Assembly (NCBI RefSeq): GCF_008629695.1
Contig: NZ_VWSH01000004.1
Coordinates: 620,001-684,000, forward strand
Source of the DNA: Taibaiella lutea
Lineage (GTDB): Bacteria > Bacteroidota > Bacteroidia > Chitinophagales > Chitinophagaceae
DNA length: 64,000 bases
Direction: 5' to 3'
The translations under genes were made by a program, and so were the position numbers. A model generated the notes under the pieces. The model did no database searches. It saw nothing but the letters and a program-made list of their open reading frames with translations, and had not been told where the DNA came from. Shown here piece after piece: positions 42,763 to 52,536 of the stretch (position 1 is its first letter; each line of letters starts with the position of its first letter).

Positions 42763-45174
42763 TTATCCGATAAGGTCTGAAGGAAGCGCAAGCAACCTCT
42801 GATAAACAGTATCCTTTCCCCCGGATATTAAAACACCGTTCGTTACACTGCTCAATGATGGGAAGCAGCTGTCACTATCGGCCTGAGACATCGGAAACCA
42901 TTTCCACAGATAGCATTGCGTTGATTCACTTGCCAATGGTTTATATCCATAAATATTGAACAGGTGATAAATGGCATTATCCTGGATTATTGCCTCACGA
43001 TGATAAAAATTAGTGATATCTGATGTTGAAAGGTTGTACCATGCTTTGTGTCTTTTCCCGTAACGCATTATAGATAACCGCTGCAGGAAAAACCTTCTCA
43101 TTAGCCCATGAACAACCGCACCCTTTGGGTTGGTTGCGCTATCGACATTCTGGTCGCTATATGTCAAAACAGGGTCATTCTCCCCTCCTTTATTATAATT
43201 CACAGCAAACATTTCAGGGCAACCGTAAGAAGCATTCTCAAACTTTATCCTGCCATTTTTAAATACAGGGTCTGAAAGGTTAACCCTGCGGGCAAAAGCA
43301 ATCTTAGGGCCAAATTTATACTGTGAAGTGCTTGCCGATGTGTTGGAAATATTCTCCGGAATCATCGCTATAAGTTGCGGGGACACCTGATCATCAGACA
43401 AAGTTTTCCACTCATCCATCCTGATATGCATTACAGGCGTAAAAAAACGATTCTCATTGTCTTTCTTTCCGGTTTTGAAACGATTTGGGAATATGTACTT
43501 TGATGAACCTGGTAAAGTGCTGTTCCGGTCTACAAATCGTTTGGCCGCACCATCGGAAGAATCGTCCTTAAAAAGCATATTGAATTCCTGCTCGATGTCT
43601 GAGTATAATTCTAATTCGGACTCCTTTGCTAAGTCCATTTTCTGGCTCCAGTCGATTTTCCCCAATCCGAAATATCCTGTGATTTTGCTTAGTGGGTTAC
43701 TGCCGGTATAATACGGATAGGTAGGTTCGATAACTACAATTTTGTTTATCGGGTCTGATTGAAACTGAAGGTCAAACAAATCTATAAGGCCTCTCAATAA
43801 ATCAAGAAAATTGTAGTTCTTTAACTCGTCATAAATTTTCAAATCAACAATTGAACCGACAACTTTTTTAAAACCTGTCACCTCTAATGTGGTTGCAAGA
43901 ATTTGAATAGTCGGACCACCTCCTCCTGCAAAAAAATATCTCCCATAAACTCTCACAGCCGCAGAACTTACAGCTCCAACATTTATTCTTGCAAATAATA
44001 TCATTTGTATTGTCGCACCAGGTGAAACGTTCTTCACGGTAAAAACAAATGGCGTATCCTGAATTATTCCATCATCAATAGATGAATTATCATAAATCAT
44101 TGCCTGATCTGAAATACCACCTCCGATAACAGTCCAGTCTATCCAAAGGGAACATTCTCCACCATCAAAAGAGGCAGGCACAGAAATAGTAAATTCAATA
44201 TCTGTTACACCTAATAACGATGCTTGAGTGCCATTAAAGACATACTGCATTACTCCGGAAGATGTATTGTAGGAATAATTTCCACCATTATCATATCCTA
44301 AAGGGCTGCTTGTATATGATAGTTCAAAAGTATCATTGGTTACGTTTCCTGACGCAGCGCCGTCCCCGATTAGATAATCCGCATCAGTATTATCTCCAAA
44401 GAATGACCAATAGCTATCTCCATTGTAATTTGACATATTAGTTGGCGTACCGGTAGCTTTAAACTTCAAAGGATCCAATTTTGAGCTATCCATCAGAAGG
44501 AAATCTCCCCATGTCCAGGGAAGTACCAGCCCCCTGAAATAAGCACTATCCAGAAAGCTACTTTGAATTTTATAACCCAAAGACTTGAACGCACGCCATA
44601 TAATCCAGTAAACGGAGATAGATGGACGCAAATCAAGCGTTGTCATCCCACCATCTGTAAGGCCTTTCGAGTACCTGACCGGGCAATAGAAATAATCAAG
44701 CGTTTCACTTAATCCATTAAAGTTATACCAGGTGTTGAATACCACCGATTGATTGAAGATATGGGTATGACTGCTTAAAAAATCGTGCAAAGTGCTATCC
44801 TGTAACGGCAGCATCCAGTCACCATTATTACCGTAAAAGTTGAGCTTATAGGCTTTTGGATTACCGTTCTGGCTGACAGTTGATTTTACCAATGCCTTTC
44901 CTTTAAATAGTTGAATACCATTTGCTTCAATCAGGCAATCCATAGCATTCTTTACGGCATCATTTTCAATATTTGCATCATGGTAGGTGCCAAATGTCGT
45001 ATCATTCTCCAGTGTGGCCGGCACAGATATATCCAATGAAACAGAACTCTTCTTTTCAGAAAAGTTATCTTCATTTTCCAGTTCGTAATCAATGGATATC
45101 GGTACGGCTTCGACACTTTCAACATCCACCGGCCGGTCGTTAATCCTGAAGTTCAAATATTTTGTTTCTGACAT
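42763..45174 (-). CDS. Large tail protein, 803 aa
   Basis: Not matched to a named family. It starts with a beta-rich part (YLNFRINDRPVDVESVEAVP), contains KSSVSLDISVPATLEND and many Trp/Tyr-rich beta segments, and resembles the large tail-tip or baseplate proteins of Bacteroidota phages. It lies directly upstream of the tape measure in transcription. The neighbour 45177-46523 is similar in style. A tail-tip or carbohydrate-binding role is plausible. Confidence 0.55.
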   Translation of the reverse strand: MSETKYLNFRINDRPVDVESVEAVPISIDYELENEDNFSEKKSSVSLDISVPATLENDTTFGTYHDANIENDAVKNAMDCLIEANGIQLFKGKALVKSTVSQNGNPKAYKLNFYGNNGDWMLPLQDSTLHDFLSSHTHIFNQSVVFNTWYNFNGLSETLDYFYCPVRYSKGLTDGGMTTLDLRPSISVYWIIWRAFKSLGYKIQSSFLDSAYFRGLVLPWTWGDFLLMDSSKLDPLKFKATGTPTNMSNYNGDSYWSFFGDNTDADYLIGDGAASGNVTNDTFELSYTSSPLGYDNGGNYSYNTSSGVMQYVFNGTQASLLGVTDIEFTISVPASFDGGECSLWIDWTVIGGGISDQAMIYDNSSIDDGIIQDTPFVFTVKNVSPGATIQMILFARINVGAVSSAAVRVYGRYFFAGGGGPTIQILATTLEVTGFKKVVGSIVDLKIYDELKNYNFLDLLRGLIDLFDLQFQSDPINKIVVIEPTYPYYTGSNPLSKITGYFGLGKIDWSQKMDLAKESELELYSDIEQEFNMLFKDDSSDGAAKRFVDRNSTLPGSSKYIFPNRFKTGKKDNENRFFTPVMHIRMDEWKTLSDDQVSPQLIAMIPENISNTSASTSQYKFGPKIAFARRVNLSDPVFKNGRIKFENASYGCPEMFAVNYNKGGENDPVLTYSDQNVDSATNPKGAVVHGLMRRFFLQRLSIMRYGKRHKAWYNLSTSDITNFYHREAIIQDNAIYHLFNIYGYKPLASESTQCYLWKWFPMSQADSDSCFPSLSSVTNGVLISGGKDTVYQRLLALPSDLIG

Positions 45175-45176
45175 TA

Positions 45177-46523
45177 TTAATTTCTTTGACGTATGTTTTC
45201 ATTGGACATGGTGAATTGAATCTGGGTAACATATTCATACCTGTCCTGGCTCTTCCTTAAAACAAATTCTCCATCTTTTACTAAAATCGGAATATTGGCA
45301 GCATCCTGCCCCTGACCACCCGGCCACTCAATATATACTTCAGGTGAATCAAATAACTCTTTCAGCCACTGCTGCATATCTTCACCATATTCACAGGTAC
45401 TTACGGTAAATTGCTCATTGCTTATGACAGTTAGCTTCTTAGCGCCTCCATCCGATTTCACTAAAGGAAATTTCAACGCCTTTTGCCATTCGTCAGAAGT
45501 AGTAATAATGCTGCCATTGATTTCGGAGAAGTTCACCGCATCATAAAAGCCCAGATAATTCAGGAACCGTACATGTAAACGTTGCTTATTGCAATTGCAT
45601 CCATAAGTTTTAAAAAGTGGCGTCTTAAAACTTGCATTCAATACACTGGGTGGCACAATTGATAAATCATAAACAAGCGATAAAGTATATTCAGTTATAT
45701 CATCAAAGGGAACTGTTGTAGGAGTTATTGGCAACAAATTTGAATACCAGGTTAGGGGCTTTAATTGAATGATACCTGTCGGGATGCTAATTGCTATATT
45801 ATTTTGTCCGGAATACACATACTGTGTATATGCATTAGTAAATGACATATCGCCATCTCTCTTATAACTGATGGCTAATGAATAATTTGATTCACCTGAA
45901 GGCAACTTGATTGAAAACAGCGGGAAAGAATCATAATCGTATTTTGATATGATGTAGCCATTGGGCCGGTGGCTTAATGGCATAAATTCATATCCTGCTG
46001 CAGGAGGGAAACCAAGCGGCACTTTATAGAAATTAAGATGAGTCTTTAAATCCTGGTTGTCTTCATGCTGAAGCACGGAGTTCAAAACATAAAAAGTCGG
46101 GGACGCATATCCTCCGCTACCAGGTGAACCTTCCGGAACTATAAACCCATTTGAATCCGTTGAACTTACCCTGAACTTGCAATAACAGGCAGACGATGAG
46201 CCATTAACTCCTATAAAATCCGTTGTTGTCGGTGCTATAGAAAGCAAATTCAACAAAGGCAAATTTGATTTCAGGTATTCCTGAACGACTGTTTGAATAT
46301 CAAATATCCAATATGGTGCATTGAAGGCATTAATCTGGTAATAGGTGGTTGATGTCTGTGTCTTATAGTAAGTACCATTAAAGTAAATATCACAATAAAC
46401 AACAGGCGGGAATGTGCCTATAAGTGTTGAATCAAATTTAGGCTGAAAAATAATAGGCCGGTATGCCGCATTCAGGCTTGAAGCAGTTGGCCGTACATTA
46501 CTTTGAAAACTTGTTATGGGCAT
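45177..46523 (-). CDS. Tail protein, 448 aa
   Basis: A beta-rich protein that begins MPITSFQSNVRPTASSLNAA and has Ser/Gly/Pro-rich turns and two Cys pairs (CNCN). It has the style of a distal-tail or baseplate protein and is separated by 2 bp from the 803-aa gene. No family was recognised. Confidence 0.5.
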   Translation of the reverse strand: MPITSFQSNVRPTASSLNAAYRPIIFQPKFDSTLIGTFPPVVYCDIYFNGTYYKTQTSTTYYQINAFNAPYWIFDIQTVVQEYLKSNLPLLNLLSIAPTTTDFIGVNGSSSACYCKFRVSSTDSNGFIVPEGSPGSGGYASPTFYVLNSVLQHEDNQDLKTHLNFYKVPLGFPPAAGYEFMPLSHRPNGYIISKYDYDSFPLFSIKLPSGESNYSLAISYKRDGDMSFTNAYTQYVYSGQNNIAISIPTGIIQLKPLTWYSNLLPITPTTVPFDDITEYTLSLVYDLSIVPPSVLNASFKTPLFKTYGCNCNKQRLHVRFLNYLGFYDAVNFSEINGSIITTSDEWQKALKFPLVKSDGGAKKLTVISNEQFTVSTCEYGEDMQQWLKELFDSPEVYIEWPGGQGQDAANIPILVKDGEFVLRKSQDRYEYVTQIQFTMSNENIRQRN

Positions 46524-46526
46524 GGC

Positions 46527-47012
46527 TTAAATAGTTTCAGACTTGGTCTTATTAAATGTTTTTGAAATTTCAGCATCAATGCCGGCAAGTATTTGCTTGT
46601 CAATATCCCGGTTTATGGCATCATTTACTACCTTAAGGAACTTCAACCGGTTATTGGTTTTGCTGAACCTTCTTGAATTATCAGTTGGCATCCCTTCTTT
46701 CATCCATGTCATTATAGTTGCACCTGCAGCTTTCTTTGCCTCTTTTGTCGAAAGGCCCCGTTTTATGAAGTATTTAATGACATAAGGCAGTTGAGCCCAG
46801 CTTGCAGAACCTGCCTGAAAACCATCATTCACATATCTTGCATATCCCAATGCAGTACCCGTGATTCTCGTACCATCAGGTCCTGATGTTACATTATCGG
46901 ATAATGACCTTTCAAGATTGCCGGTTAAGTAGTGCCCTTGATTCTTTAATTCCTTTTTTATGGCAGGCTTTATTTTGTTAGCTGCAGCTTGCATAACTGA
47001 TCTGATACTCAT
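46527..47012 (-). CDS. HK97 gp10-like tail completion protein
   Basis: A basic 161-aa protein resembling HK97-gp10/minor tail proteins: an N-terminal helix (VMQAAANKIKPAIKKELKNQ), then YLTGNLERSLSDNV and YARYVNDGF, where the aromatic-Val-x-x-Gly stretch is typical. Such proteins join tail to connector. Confidence is moderate. Confidence 0.6.
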   Translation of the reverse strand: MSIRSVMQAAANKIKPAIKKELKNQGHYLTGNLERSLSDNVTSGPDGTRITGTALGYARYVNDGFQAGSASWAQLPYVIKYFIKRGLSTKEAKKAAGATIMTWMKEGMPTDNSRRFSKTNNRLKFLKVVNDAINRDIDKQILAGIDAEISKTFNKTKSETI

Positions 47013-47023
47013 ACGGATTCTGT

Positions 47024-47680
47024 TTATTCGGTTTTAGTATTTAGAGTGTCTGTATAAACTTTAAGTGTAACTTCTAAATATTTGGCTATTGAGAATGCTA
47101 TATTCAGCGGAAGCTGCTGCATTAAGCTATGCCTTTCCTCCAGATAGTTATTAATATCAGCCGCGGTCTCGCCCTTTTTTCTCAAATACATTGCGCATAG
47201 AGCCGGCAGCTTATTCCAGTCTCCTTCTGAAAATGCTTTCAATTGAATTACCATCTTCTTAAGCTCCAGAAATGAATCATACATCAATCCATCTTCCGGT
47301 ACAAAATCTATTGGAGGAATGATGTTCCAAATTGAATTATTAACTATATATTCCGGCTCAATATCTAGTTCAAACTGTTCATCAGTCATAATTGAGGTTG
47401 AGGATGTGTAAACATTTATCAATTGGTTTACATCAAAATTTGTCCTCATCTCTTCAAGTTCAATGCCGGTATAAAAGGAAAAGAATTTACAGGCTGCATC
47501 AGATAAAAGTAAAAATGCCTCTACATCTTTATCGGATGAATCAGGCATTAAGTCAATTTCTTTTTTCTTGGCATCTAAAGCATTGCCATAGTTCTCTTTC
47601 CACTTTATCCACTGTTCAAGTGTGATTGAATGCAGGGAGTTTGGTATGGAATATTGACGGTCCATGTAGTTTATGTTCAT
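47024..47680 (-). CDS. Phage structural or assembly protein, 218 aa
   Basis: A helical protein with ITLEQWIKWKENYGN, FFSFYTGIELEEM, DSFLELKKMVIQLKAF and LPLNIAFSIAKYLEVTL. It shares this pattern with the 281-aa protein at 49086, which suggests a duplication: similar opening (ITL-x-Q-x-I...YG), a FxxxYLTG/FxxFYTG turn and the closing LPLxIA helix. Function is unknown. Confidence 0.5.
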   Translation of the reverse strand: MNINYMDRQYSIPNSLHSITLEQWIKWKENYGNALDAKKKEIDLMPDSSDKDVEAFLLLSDAACKFFSFYTGIELEEMRTNFDVNQLINVYTSSTSIMTDEQFELDIEPEYIVNNSIWNIIPPIDFVPEDGLMYDSFLELKKMVIQLKAFSEGDWNKLPALCAMYLRKKGETAADINNYLEERHSLMQQLPLNIAFSIAKYLEVTLKVYTDTLNTKTE

Positions 47681-47943
47681 AATTCCTCCAGTATTTTTTC
47701 TTGTTTACGGATTTCTATTAATGCAGGCTCCAGTTGCTTGAAGTTGTTGAATATATTTGTAACACACATTGGACAATCCAGGTCATTTTCACCATGAGGG
47801 TCAACATATTGCGTCCAGAGAGTAAACAGGATACGCATGTGCCGGTCGCTTGCAGATGCAATAGATTTGTAAATCATATTTTCCTCCAGTATCTGATTAC
47901 GGTATTCCTTCGGAATAGCCATTGCCATTTCGTTCAGTGTCAT
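47677..47943 (-). CDS. Phage protein, 88 aa
   Basis: Not recognised. Helical, with one CPMC pair (about 57-60) and a closing helix (QLEPALIEIRKQEKILEE). It overlaps the next gene by 4 bp (ATGA) and is part of a tightly packed operon. Confidence 0.5.
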   Translation of the reverse strand: MTLNEMAMAIPKEYRNQILEENMIYKSIASASDRHMRILFTLWTQYVDPHGENDLDCPMCVTNIFNNFKQLEPALIEIRKQEKILEEL

Positions 47944-47944
47944 A

Positions 47945-48253
47945 TTAGGTAAGTTGGACGTTGAATTTTTTGGATACGATTCTTTTTAATTTTTCCGGGG
48001 TAACATTCGGATGCTTTGCGCGATATCTGATTGCATAGTTCTTCATTTTGTTCATCAAAAGATTTCGCTGCTTTTCTTCACCAGGTGACAATTCAGTTAC
48101 CACTTCAAACACTTCACCGGTTTTTGCATTGACCACGGCCATTTTAGGTTTATCGTCCGATTGAACACAAGGTTGTACAGGTAAATTCAACAATGAAGGA
48201 CAAGCAAGTCCAAATCTTTTAAGCGTTTCTGCTATTTGTGCATCTGTTTGCAT
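47945..48253 (-). CDS. Phage protein, 102 aa
   Basis: Not recognised. A Cys-containing N-terminus (GLACPSLLNLPVQPC) is followed by a basic helical C-terminus (MNKMKNYAIRYRAKHPNVTP). It sits in the packed tail operon, 1 bp from the next gene. Confidence 0.5.
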   Translation of the reverse strand: MQTDAQIAETLKRFGLACPSLLNLPVQPCVQSDDKPKMAVVNAKTGEVFEVVTELSPGEEKQRNLLMNKMKNYAIRYRAKHPNVTPEKLKRIVSKKFNVQLT

Positions 48254-48255
48254 AT

Positions 48256-48858
48256 TTATAAATGTTCCGGATGTGAATCGACTGATTCGGGTAATTGGAA
48301 TGTTGTTTCAAAATCTGATGGATAATCGTCTTCAGTACAGGACTCGTTGAGTACAAGAGTAAAATATAAAATCACTCCACTCACACCATCATTGCCTATC
48401 ATTGTTACTGGTTCGATAAGAGGGTTGCTGTTTTGCTTTATATGAAAAGTACTATTGAATACTTTCTGCAAGGTCTTTATAAACATTACTGCGCATCGCT
48501 TCATATCATGCCAATCGAAAAGCAAACGGTGCTGGCTTGTATTTGTATTCGGGTTCAATGAGGCAATTTGGTTGCCAGGCAGTTGGAATGAAGCATTTAA
48601 AAACATCATTGTGACCTCATATTCATCCTTAAAATAATCCTCCATGTAATCGCCTGAAGATTGTGGTGGCATCATTAAGGCAAGCGGATACTGCTTTTCT
48701 TTATATTGGTCGCCAAAACTGAATTTCAGGACTTCTTCCAGGTTATCCGTGTTTAGTTCATGGCCAAATTGCGGGCAAATATGAAAATGGCCTTTAATAG
48801 CCTTAGATTGATTAAGGACAGATTGAAATAAAGATTCGATGTAGGGATATGAAAGCAT
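48256..48858 (-). CDS. Possible tail terminator protein, 200 aa
   Basis: The sequence starts LSYPYIESLFQSVLNQSKA, has KYPLALMMPP-like QYPLALMMPPQSSGDY and a C-terminal GVILYFTLVLNESCTED strand. The mix of an N-terminal helix with strands and its place before gp10-like and tail genes suggest a tail terminator or joining protein. No family match is claimed. Confidence 0.4.
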   Translation of the reverse strand: MLSYPYIESLFQSVLNQSKAIKGHFHICPQFGHELNTDNLEEVLKFSFGDQYKEKQYPLALMMPPQSSGDYMEDYFKDEYEVTMMFLNASFQLPGNQIASLNPNTNTSQHRLLFDWHDMKRCAVMFIKTLQKVFNSTFHIKQNSNPLIEPVTMIGNDGVSGVILYFTLVLNESCTEDDYPSDFETTFQLPESVDSHPEHL

Positions 48859-48860
48859 AG

Positions 48861-49082
48861 TTATTTTGACTTTAAGTGAAACTTAATAAACCGGTTTCGT
48901 TTTGGTGATTTCAACAGGGAAACAGAAGGTTGAACATCGGAAGCAAACGTTATAATACCCTTTGGCCATTTCATTGCTTCTAATATTAAATTGGCTTCAC
49001 TCTTATCAATATTTTTTGGTTTGATGCTAATGATTGGCGGAATGTTATAATTGCGTAAATTCCTCCTCTTGGATTTGTTCAT
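48861..49082 (-). CDS. Basic phage protein, 73 aa
   Basis: Not recognised. A highly basic small protein with MNKSKRRNLRNYNIPPI at its start and KSPKRNRFIKFHLKSK at the end. It may bind nucleic acid or be a virion component. Part of the late operon. Confidence 0.45.
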   Translation of the reverse strand: MNKSKRRNLRNYNIPPIISIKPKNIDKSEANLILEAMKWPKGIITFASDVQPSVSLLKSPKRNRFIKFHLKSK

Positions 49083-49085
49083 ATT

Positions 49086-49931
49086 CTATTTTTTATAAGC
49101 TGCTTCTGTATCTAACGCAACAGCTTCGTTATATTGCTTTTCTTCACTTGCAGAAACAAGGACATCATAAGCCTTAGCGGCCCGGGCACAATCAATTGAA
49201 TTCATTCCACTATTTGCAATATCAAACACTTTTGTAGCTGCTACGGATTTCAAGAAATTAACCCATCCCCATTGATTAAGATGGCTTTTGATATGATTTC
49301 CGGATTTGATTTGTGATTCACTGAATACAGGAAAATACTCCTGCAGATATTCAGTGAATGATTCATACCATTGTGCAACTAAAACTGCAATTTCAAGCGG
49401 TAAGGATCTAAACAATTCAAGTCTTATACTATTTTCATAAAGAAATCCAGGTGAATAGAACTCTTCCTCTTGACGAAGGAATATAGCTGCTATGTAATAA
49501 ATTATTTCCCACTTGCTACCTTTTTCTTCTATGACATTTTGAGCCATTACCTTTGAGTCTATAAATTCTCCGAAAGTCATCATGCTATCTGGCCTCAAAC
49601 CTTGTGCTGGCAGATACCATATATTTTCATTCCAGGCTACGGTTTTAGAATATTCTCTTTCCGGATTAAATAATGGTGATATCTTATGCCGGTATAGATC
49701 CAGTGCCTCGTTAATTGTGATTTCAGATTGGAGCTCATCAACAACTTTTCCTGTTAAGTAAGAAATTAACCAAAACGCATTGCTAATTTCAAAATCGATC
49801 AATTCGAAATCCTTAGCAATATCATTGTCCATTTCTTCTATTTCCTTTAATCGCAGTTCAATTAGTTCTCCATATTGATTATGGAAATCAATTGCCTGGC
49901 CAAGAGTAATGAATTCAGGAAGATTGATCAT
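49086..49931 (-). CDS. Phage protein, 281 aa, paralogue of the 218-aa protein
   Basis: A helical protein with FITLGQAIDFHNQYGE, FWLISYLTGK, MMTFGEFIDSKVMAQ and LPLEIAVLVAQWYE. These match the layout of the 218-aa protein at 47024, as noted there. It carries a 60-residue C-terminal extension. Its start overlaps the end of the upstream gene (ATGA). Confidence 0.5.
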   Translation of the reverse strand: MINLPEFITLGQAIDFHNQYGELIELRLKEIEEMDNDIAKDFELIDFEISNAFWLISYLTGKVVDELQSEITINEALDLYRHKISPLFNPEREYSKTVAWNENIWYLPAQGLRPDSMMTFGEFIDSKVMAQNVIEEKGSKWEIIYYIAAIFLRQEEEFYSPGFLYENSIRLELFRSLPLEIAVLVAQWYESFTEYLQEYFPVFSESQIKSGNHIKSHLNQWGWVNFLKSVAATKVFDIANSGMNSIDCARAAKAYDVLVSASEEKQYNEAVALDTEAAYKK

Positions 49932-50869
49932 TTGTCATTTAGGTAATTACTGATGGTGCCGGTGCTTTTACCTAATTTTTCAGCAATCTCTTTAACTGTT
50001 AAACCTTCTTCTTTCAAACGTTTAGCTTCAATTACTGCCTGAGCTTTAGTCAATTCAGTATCTGCGCCTTCATTGCTGGTATTTGTTTCATCTGATTGGC
50101 CTGAACCATCACTCGTTCCAGCTTCTTTCTTGATTGAATCATCATTAGAGCCTTTCGATTCCTCATTCTTCTGATAATCAGACTTAACGATGTCTTTCAG
50201 TTCGTTCAATTTTGGAGATTGTTCAGATTGTTGAAGGGAATTAATTTCCGAGCTGGCATGAACTGTAGTTTGAGACTCAGGAAGATCTTTTTGCCATGGG
50301 CTTTTAACCTCGTCAGAAGTTTGTTGTCCTGAATCTGATTGGGAATGTGCAGCATCTATTGCTGTATTTAATGTTTCTGATCCTTTAATCCCAGCTTTTA
50401 TATCTTCTATAAATAGGATATCCAATTCAGCATCACGCCAGTTTTCTACATTTGCAAGTTTGGCTGCACCTCGTAATATTGAAACGCCTTTCGGCTCTCT
50501 GGTTACTTCCAAAATTTTTTCATTTGACATCTTCGGGATTCTTTCATAGAATTCTTTTATCCTGTCAATAAGTTTTTCTTTCTCTGTTTGTGTGGGCGTA
50601 GTAGTTTCTTCAGTAATGGGTTTGCGCTGATCAACCTGAATCCCCATTATCTTGGTAATAGGTTTGAATTCGTTTCCTGTATTTTCTAACTCTTTTTCAG
50701 GAAGTCCAGACAAAGAGTAAAACCGCTTCTCGATGATTCCAATCTGATTAAAGATTGTTTCAGAAAGGTTCTTTAGGTCCGGTTCTGTCTCTAATGTCTC
50801 TTTGATGGAATGTTTTGCAGCATTTAAAATAGCTGCTGATTCTTGGATTACTTTGTTATGTGGATTCAT
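49928..50869 (-). CDS. Helix-turn-helix protein with disordered middle, 313 aa
   Basis: The N-terminal 170 residues are helical (for example KLIDRIKEFYERI). The middle is low-complexity, rich in Ser, Gln, Asn and Glu (about 185-265). The C-terminal 40 residues form a clear helix-turn-helix (LTVKEIAEKLGKSTGTISNY). It may be a DNA-binding packaging or late regulatory factor. It follows the large terminase gene by 94 bp. Confidence 0.55.
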   Translation of the reverse strand: MNPHNKVIQESAAILNAAKHSIKETLETEPDLKNLSETIFNQIGIIEKRFYSLSGLPEKELENTGNEFKPITKIMGIQVDQRKPITEETTTPTQTEKEKLIDRIKEFYERIPKMSNEKILEVTREPKGVSILRGAAKLANVENWRDAELDILFIEDIKAGIKGSETLNTAIDAAHSQSDSGQQTSDEVKSPWQKDLPESQTTVHASSEINSLQQSEQSPKLNELKDIVKSDYQKNEESKGSNDDSIKKEAGTSDGSGQSDETNTSNEGADTELTKAQAVIEAKRLKEEGLTVKEIAEKLGKSTGTISNYLNDK

Positions 50870-50963
50870 CGTATTAATGTTTTGCCAAAGTTACTAAAAA
50901 AGGTATTATTTAACTTTATTAGTATTTAATGACTCACATTATTTGCACATACATAGAGAATGA

Positions 50964-52535
50964 CTACAGATCTGATTCAATCCATTCCAAATCTTCATTA
51001 TCTAAAGTTGAGGTGTCATCGTTGCTGACAACAATTTTTCCATTTCCATGGAGGCGTTGAATAGCTTGAGCTAATACATCGGCCACATCTTTCCAAGGAC
51101 TTTTAGGGAAGAGGAGAATGCCTTGTTTGCTGTCATTATACAATTTATCGGCAATACTCTTTCTTATAAATACCATACCGGCTTCAGCTGGAGGTGTTGC
51201 CATGTTTGCCCTGGCTACTTTATCACCACCCGCAACTTCCACTTCAATTGCCACAATTCCCATTTTAGTAAGTGATTGCTTGGCGCTCTTACCGGAAGCC
51301 TTTGCTTCAATATAGTGAGGACCTCCAATCTTTTTCATCCATCCTATGAGCTTTGGAAACTCATACCATTCCCATTGAACATCATCAATATAAATATTGT
51401 GTCCAATCTTTCCTGCAGCAATAAATGCACTGGCCGCATTTTCATCCTTATCAGTATAAGCCAAATCCCAATCCTTACCATATTTGCTCATTAGGTGTTT
51501 AGCCGGGAAAAGATGATCAGGAATTTCTTTAAACCACTTTTTCCATATCAACCCACCAGCTGGTGCCGGCATTTGATCCATTTGGCCTGCGAAGCCTGCT
51601 GAACCCAAATCTAATCTTGCCTCACTCACTGCTTTGGGGCCTAATCTAACAAGATCTAAATAGCCTTTGGTATAATATTGACGATATTGTAAAGGCGAAA
51701 CATTTATAGAATCTGTTGCAGGTAATCGCACATGATGTATTGAATTCTTTTTCTTTTCAAGCAAATGGCCAGTTGGATCGTTTGTTGCCAAACGTTGCAT
51801 TATAAGGATCGTTACAGTAACTGCCTTATCTACCTTACGCATTGGTATTGTCGAATCAAACCAGGCATTAGCATTATTTACCTGATCAATAGAAGCGGCC
51901 TGTTTCGGGTTTAGCGGGTCATCAATGGTAATTATATGAGCATGCACACCGGTGACAGTACCACCGATAGAAGTTACATATCGCTGGCCGTTTTTGGTTG
52001 TACGATAGTTTGTTTTATTATCCTGATCTGATCTAATCTCAACTTCTGGAAAGTACGTTCGGTATTTGTCACTCCTGATGATGTTCCTTGATGCCATTGC
52101 ATGCTCTGTAGACAATGACATTGAATAGCTTGCTGTAATATGCCTTAGAGAAGGATCACGCGTCCAACTCCATGCCGGCGCCATGATGGTAGCAATAGTA
52201 GATTTTGATGTACCTGGAGGAATGTTTATAATTACATCTTTGTCTTTTGGGAGGCGCTTCCTGATTTTACGCTTTGGATTATTAGGATCAGGCACCATTA
52301 TTCCTATAACACGTTCATAAGCCTGTTGAATTTCATCACACAACACATCAAGGTGCCAATTCCATACCAATTCATCCTCGACAATAATAGACCACATCTC
52401 TTTAACGAAAAAAGACAACCGCCTACGGCTGAGTTCCGCGGCGGCAAGATCTGGGCTAAGTAATAATTGTCTTTCTTCCTTTTGAATTTCTCTGGCTTGT
52501 TCCCTTAAGGCTGTGCGAGGTCTTGCAGCTTTCAT
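50964..52535 (-). CDS. terL: Terminase large subunit
   Basis: Packaging ATPase and nuclease, 523 aa. The Walker A-type site PPGTSKST (106-113), the Walker B-type site ITIDDPLN (about 207-214) and the RNase H-like nuclease residues in LAYTDKDENAAS, YIEAKASGKSAK and DVADVLAQAIQRL are all present. It translocates DNA into the prohead and cuts it. It follows the putative small subunit by 1 bp. This is the clearest head-packaging gene in the window. Confidence 0.93.
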   Translation of the reverse strand: MKAARPRTALREQAREIQKEERQLLLSPDLAAAELSRRRLSFFVKEMWSIIVEDELVWNWHLDVLCDEIQQAYERVIGIMVPDPNNPKRKIRKRLPKDKDVIINIPPGTSKSTIATIMAPAWSWTRDPSLRHITASYSMSLSTEHAMASRNIIRSDKYRTYFPEVEIRSDQDNKTNYRTTKNGQRYVTSIGGTVTGVHAHIITIDDPLNPKQAASIDQVNNANAWFDSTIPMRKVDKAVTVTILIMQRLATNDPTGHLLEKKKNSIHHVRLPATDSINVSPLQYRQYYTKGYLDLVRLGPKAVSEARLDLGSAGFAGQMDQMPAPAGGLIWKKWFKEIPDHLFPAKHLMSKYGKDWDLAYTDKDENAASAFIAAGKIGHNIYIDDVQWEWYEFPKLIGWMKKIGGPHYIEAKASGKSAKQSLTKMGIVAIEVEVAGGDKVARANMATPPAEAGMVFIRKSIADKLYNDSKQGILLFPKSPWKDVADVLAQAIQRLHGNGKIVVSNDDTSTLDNEDLEWIESDL

Positions 52536-52536
52536 G

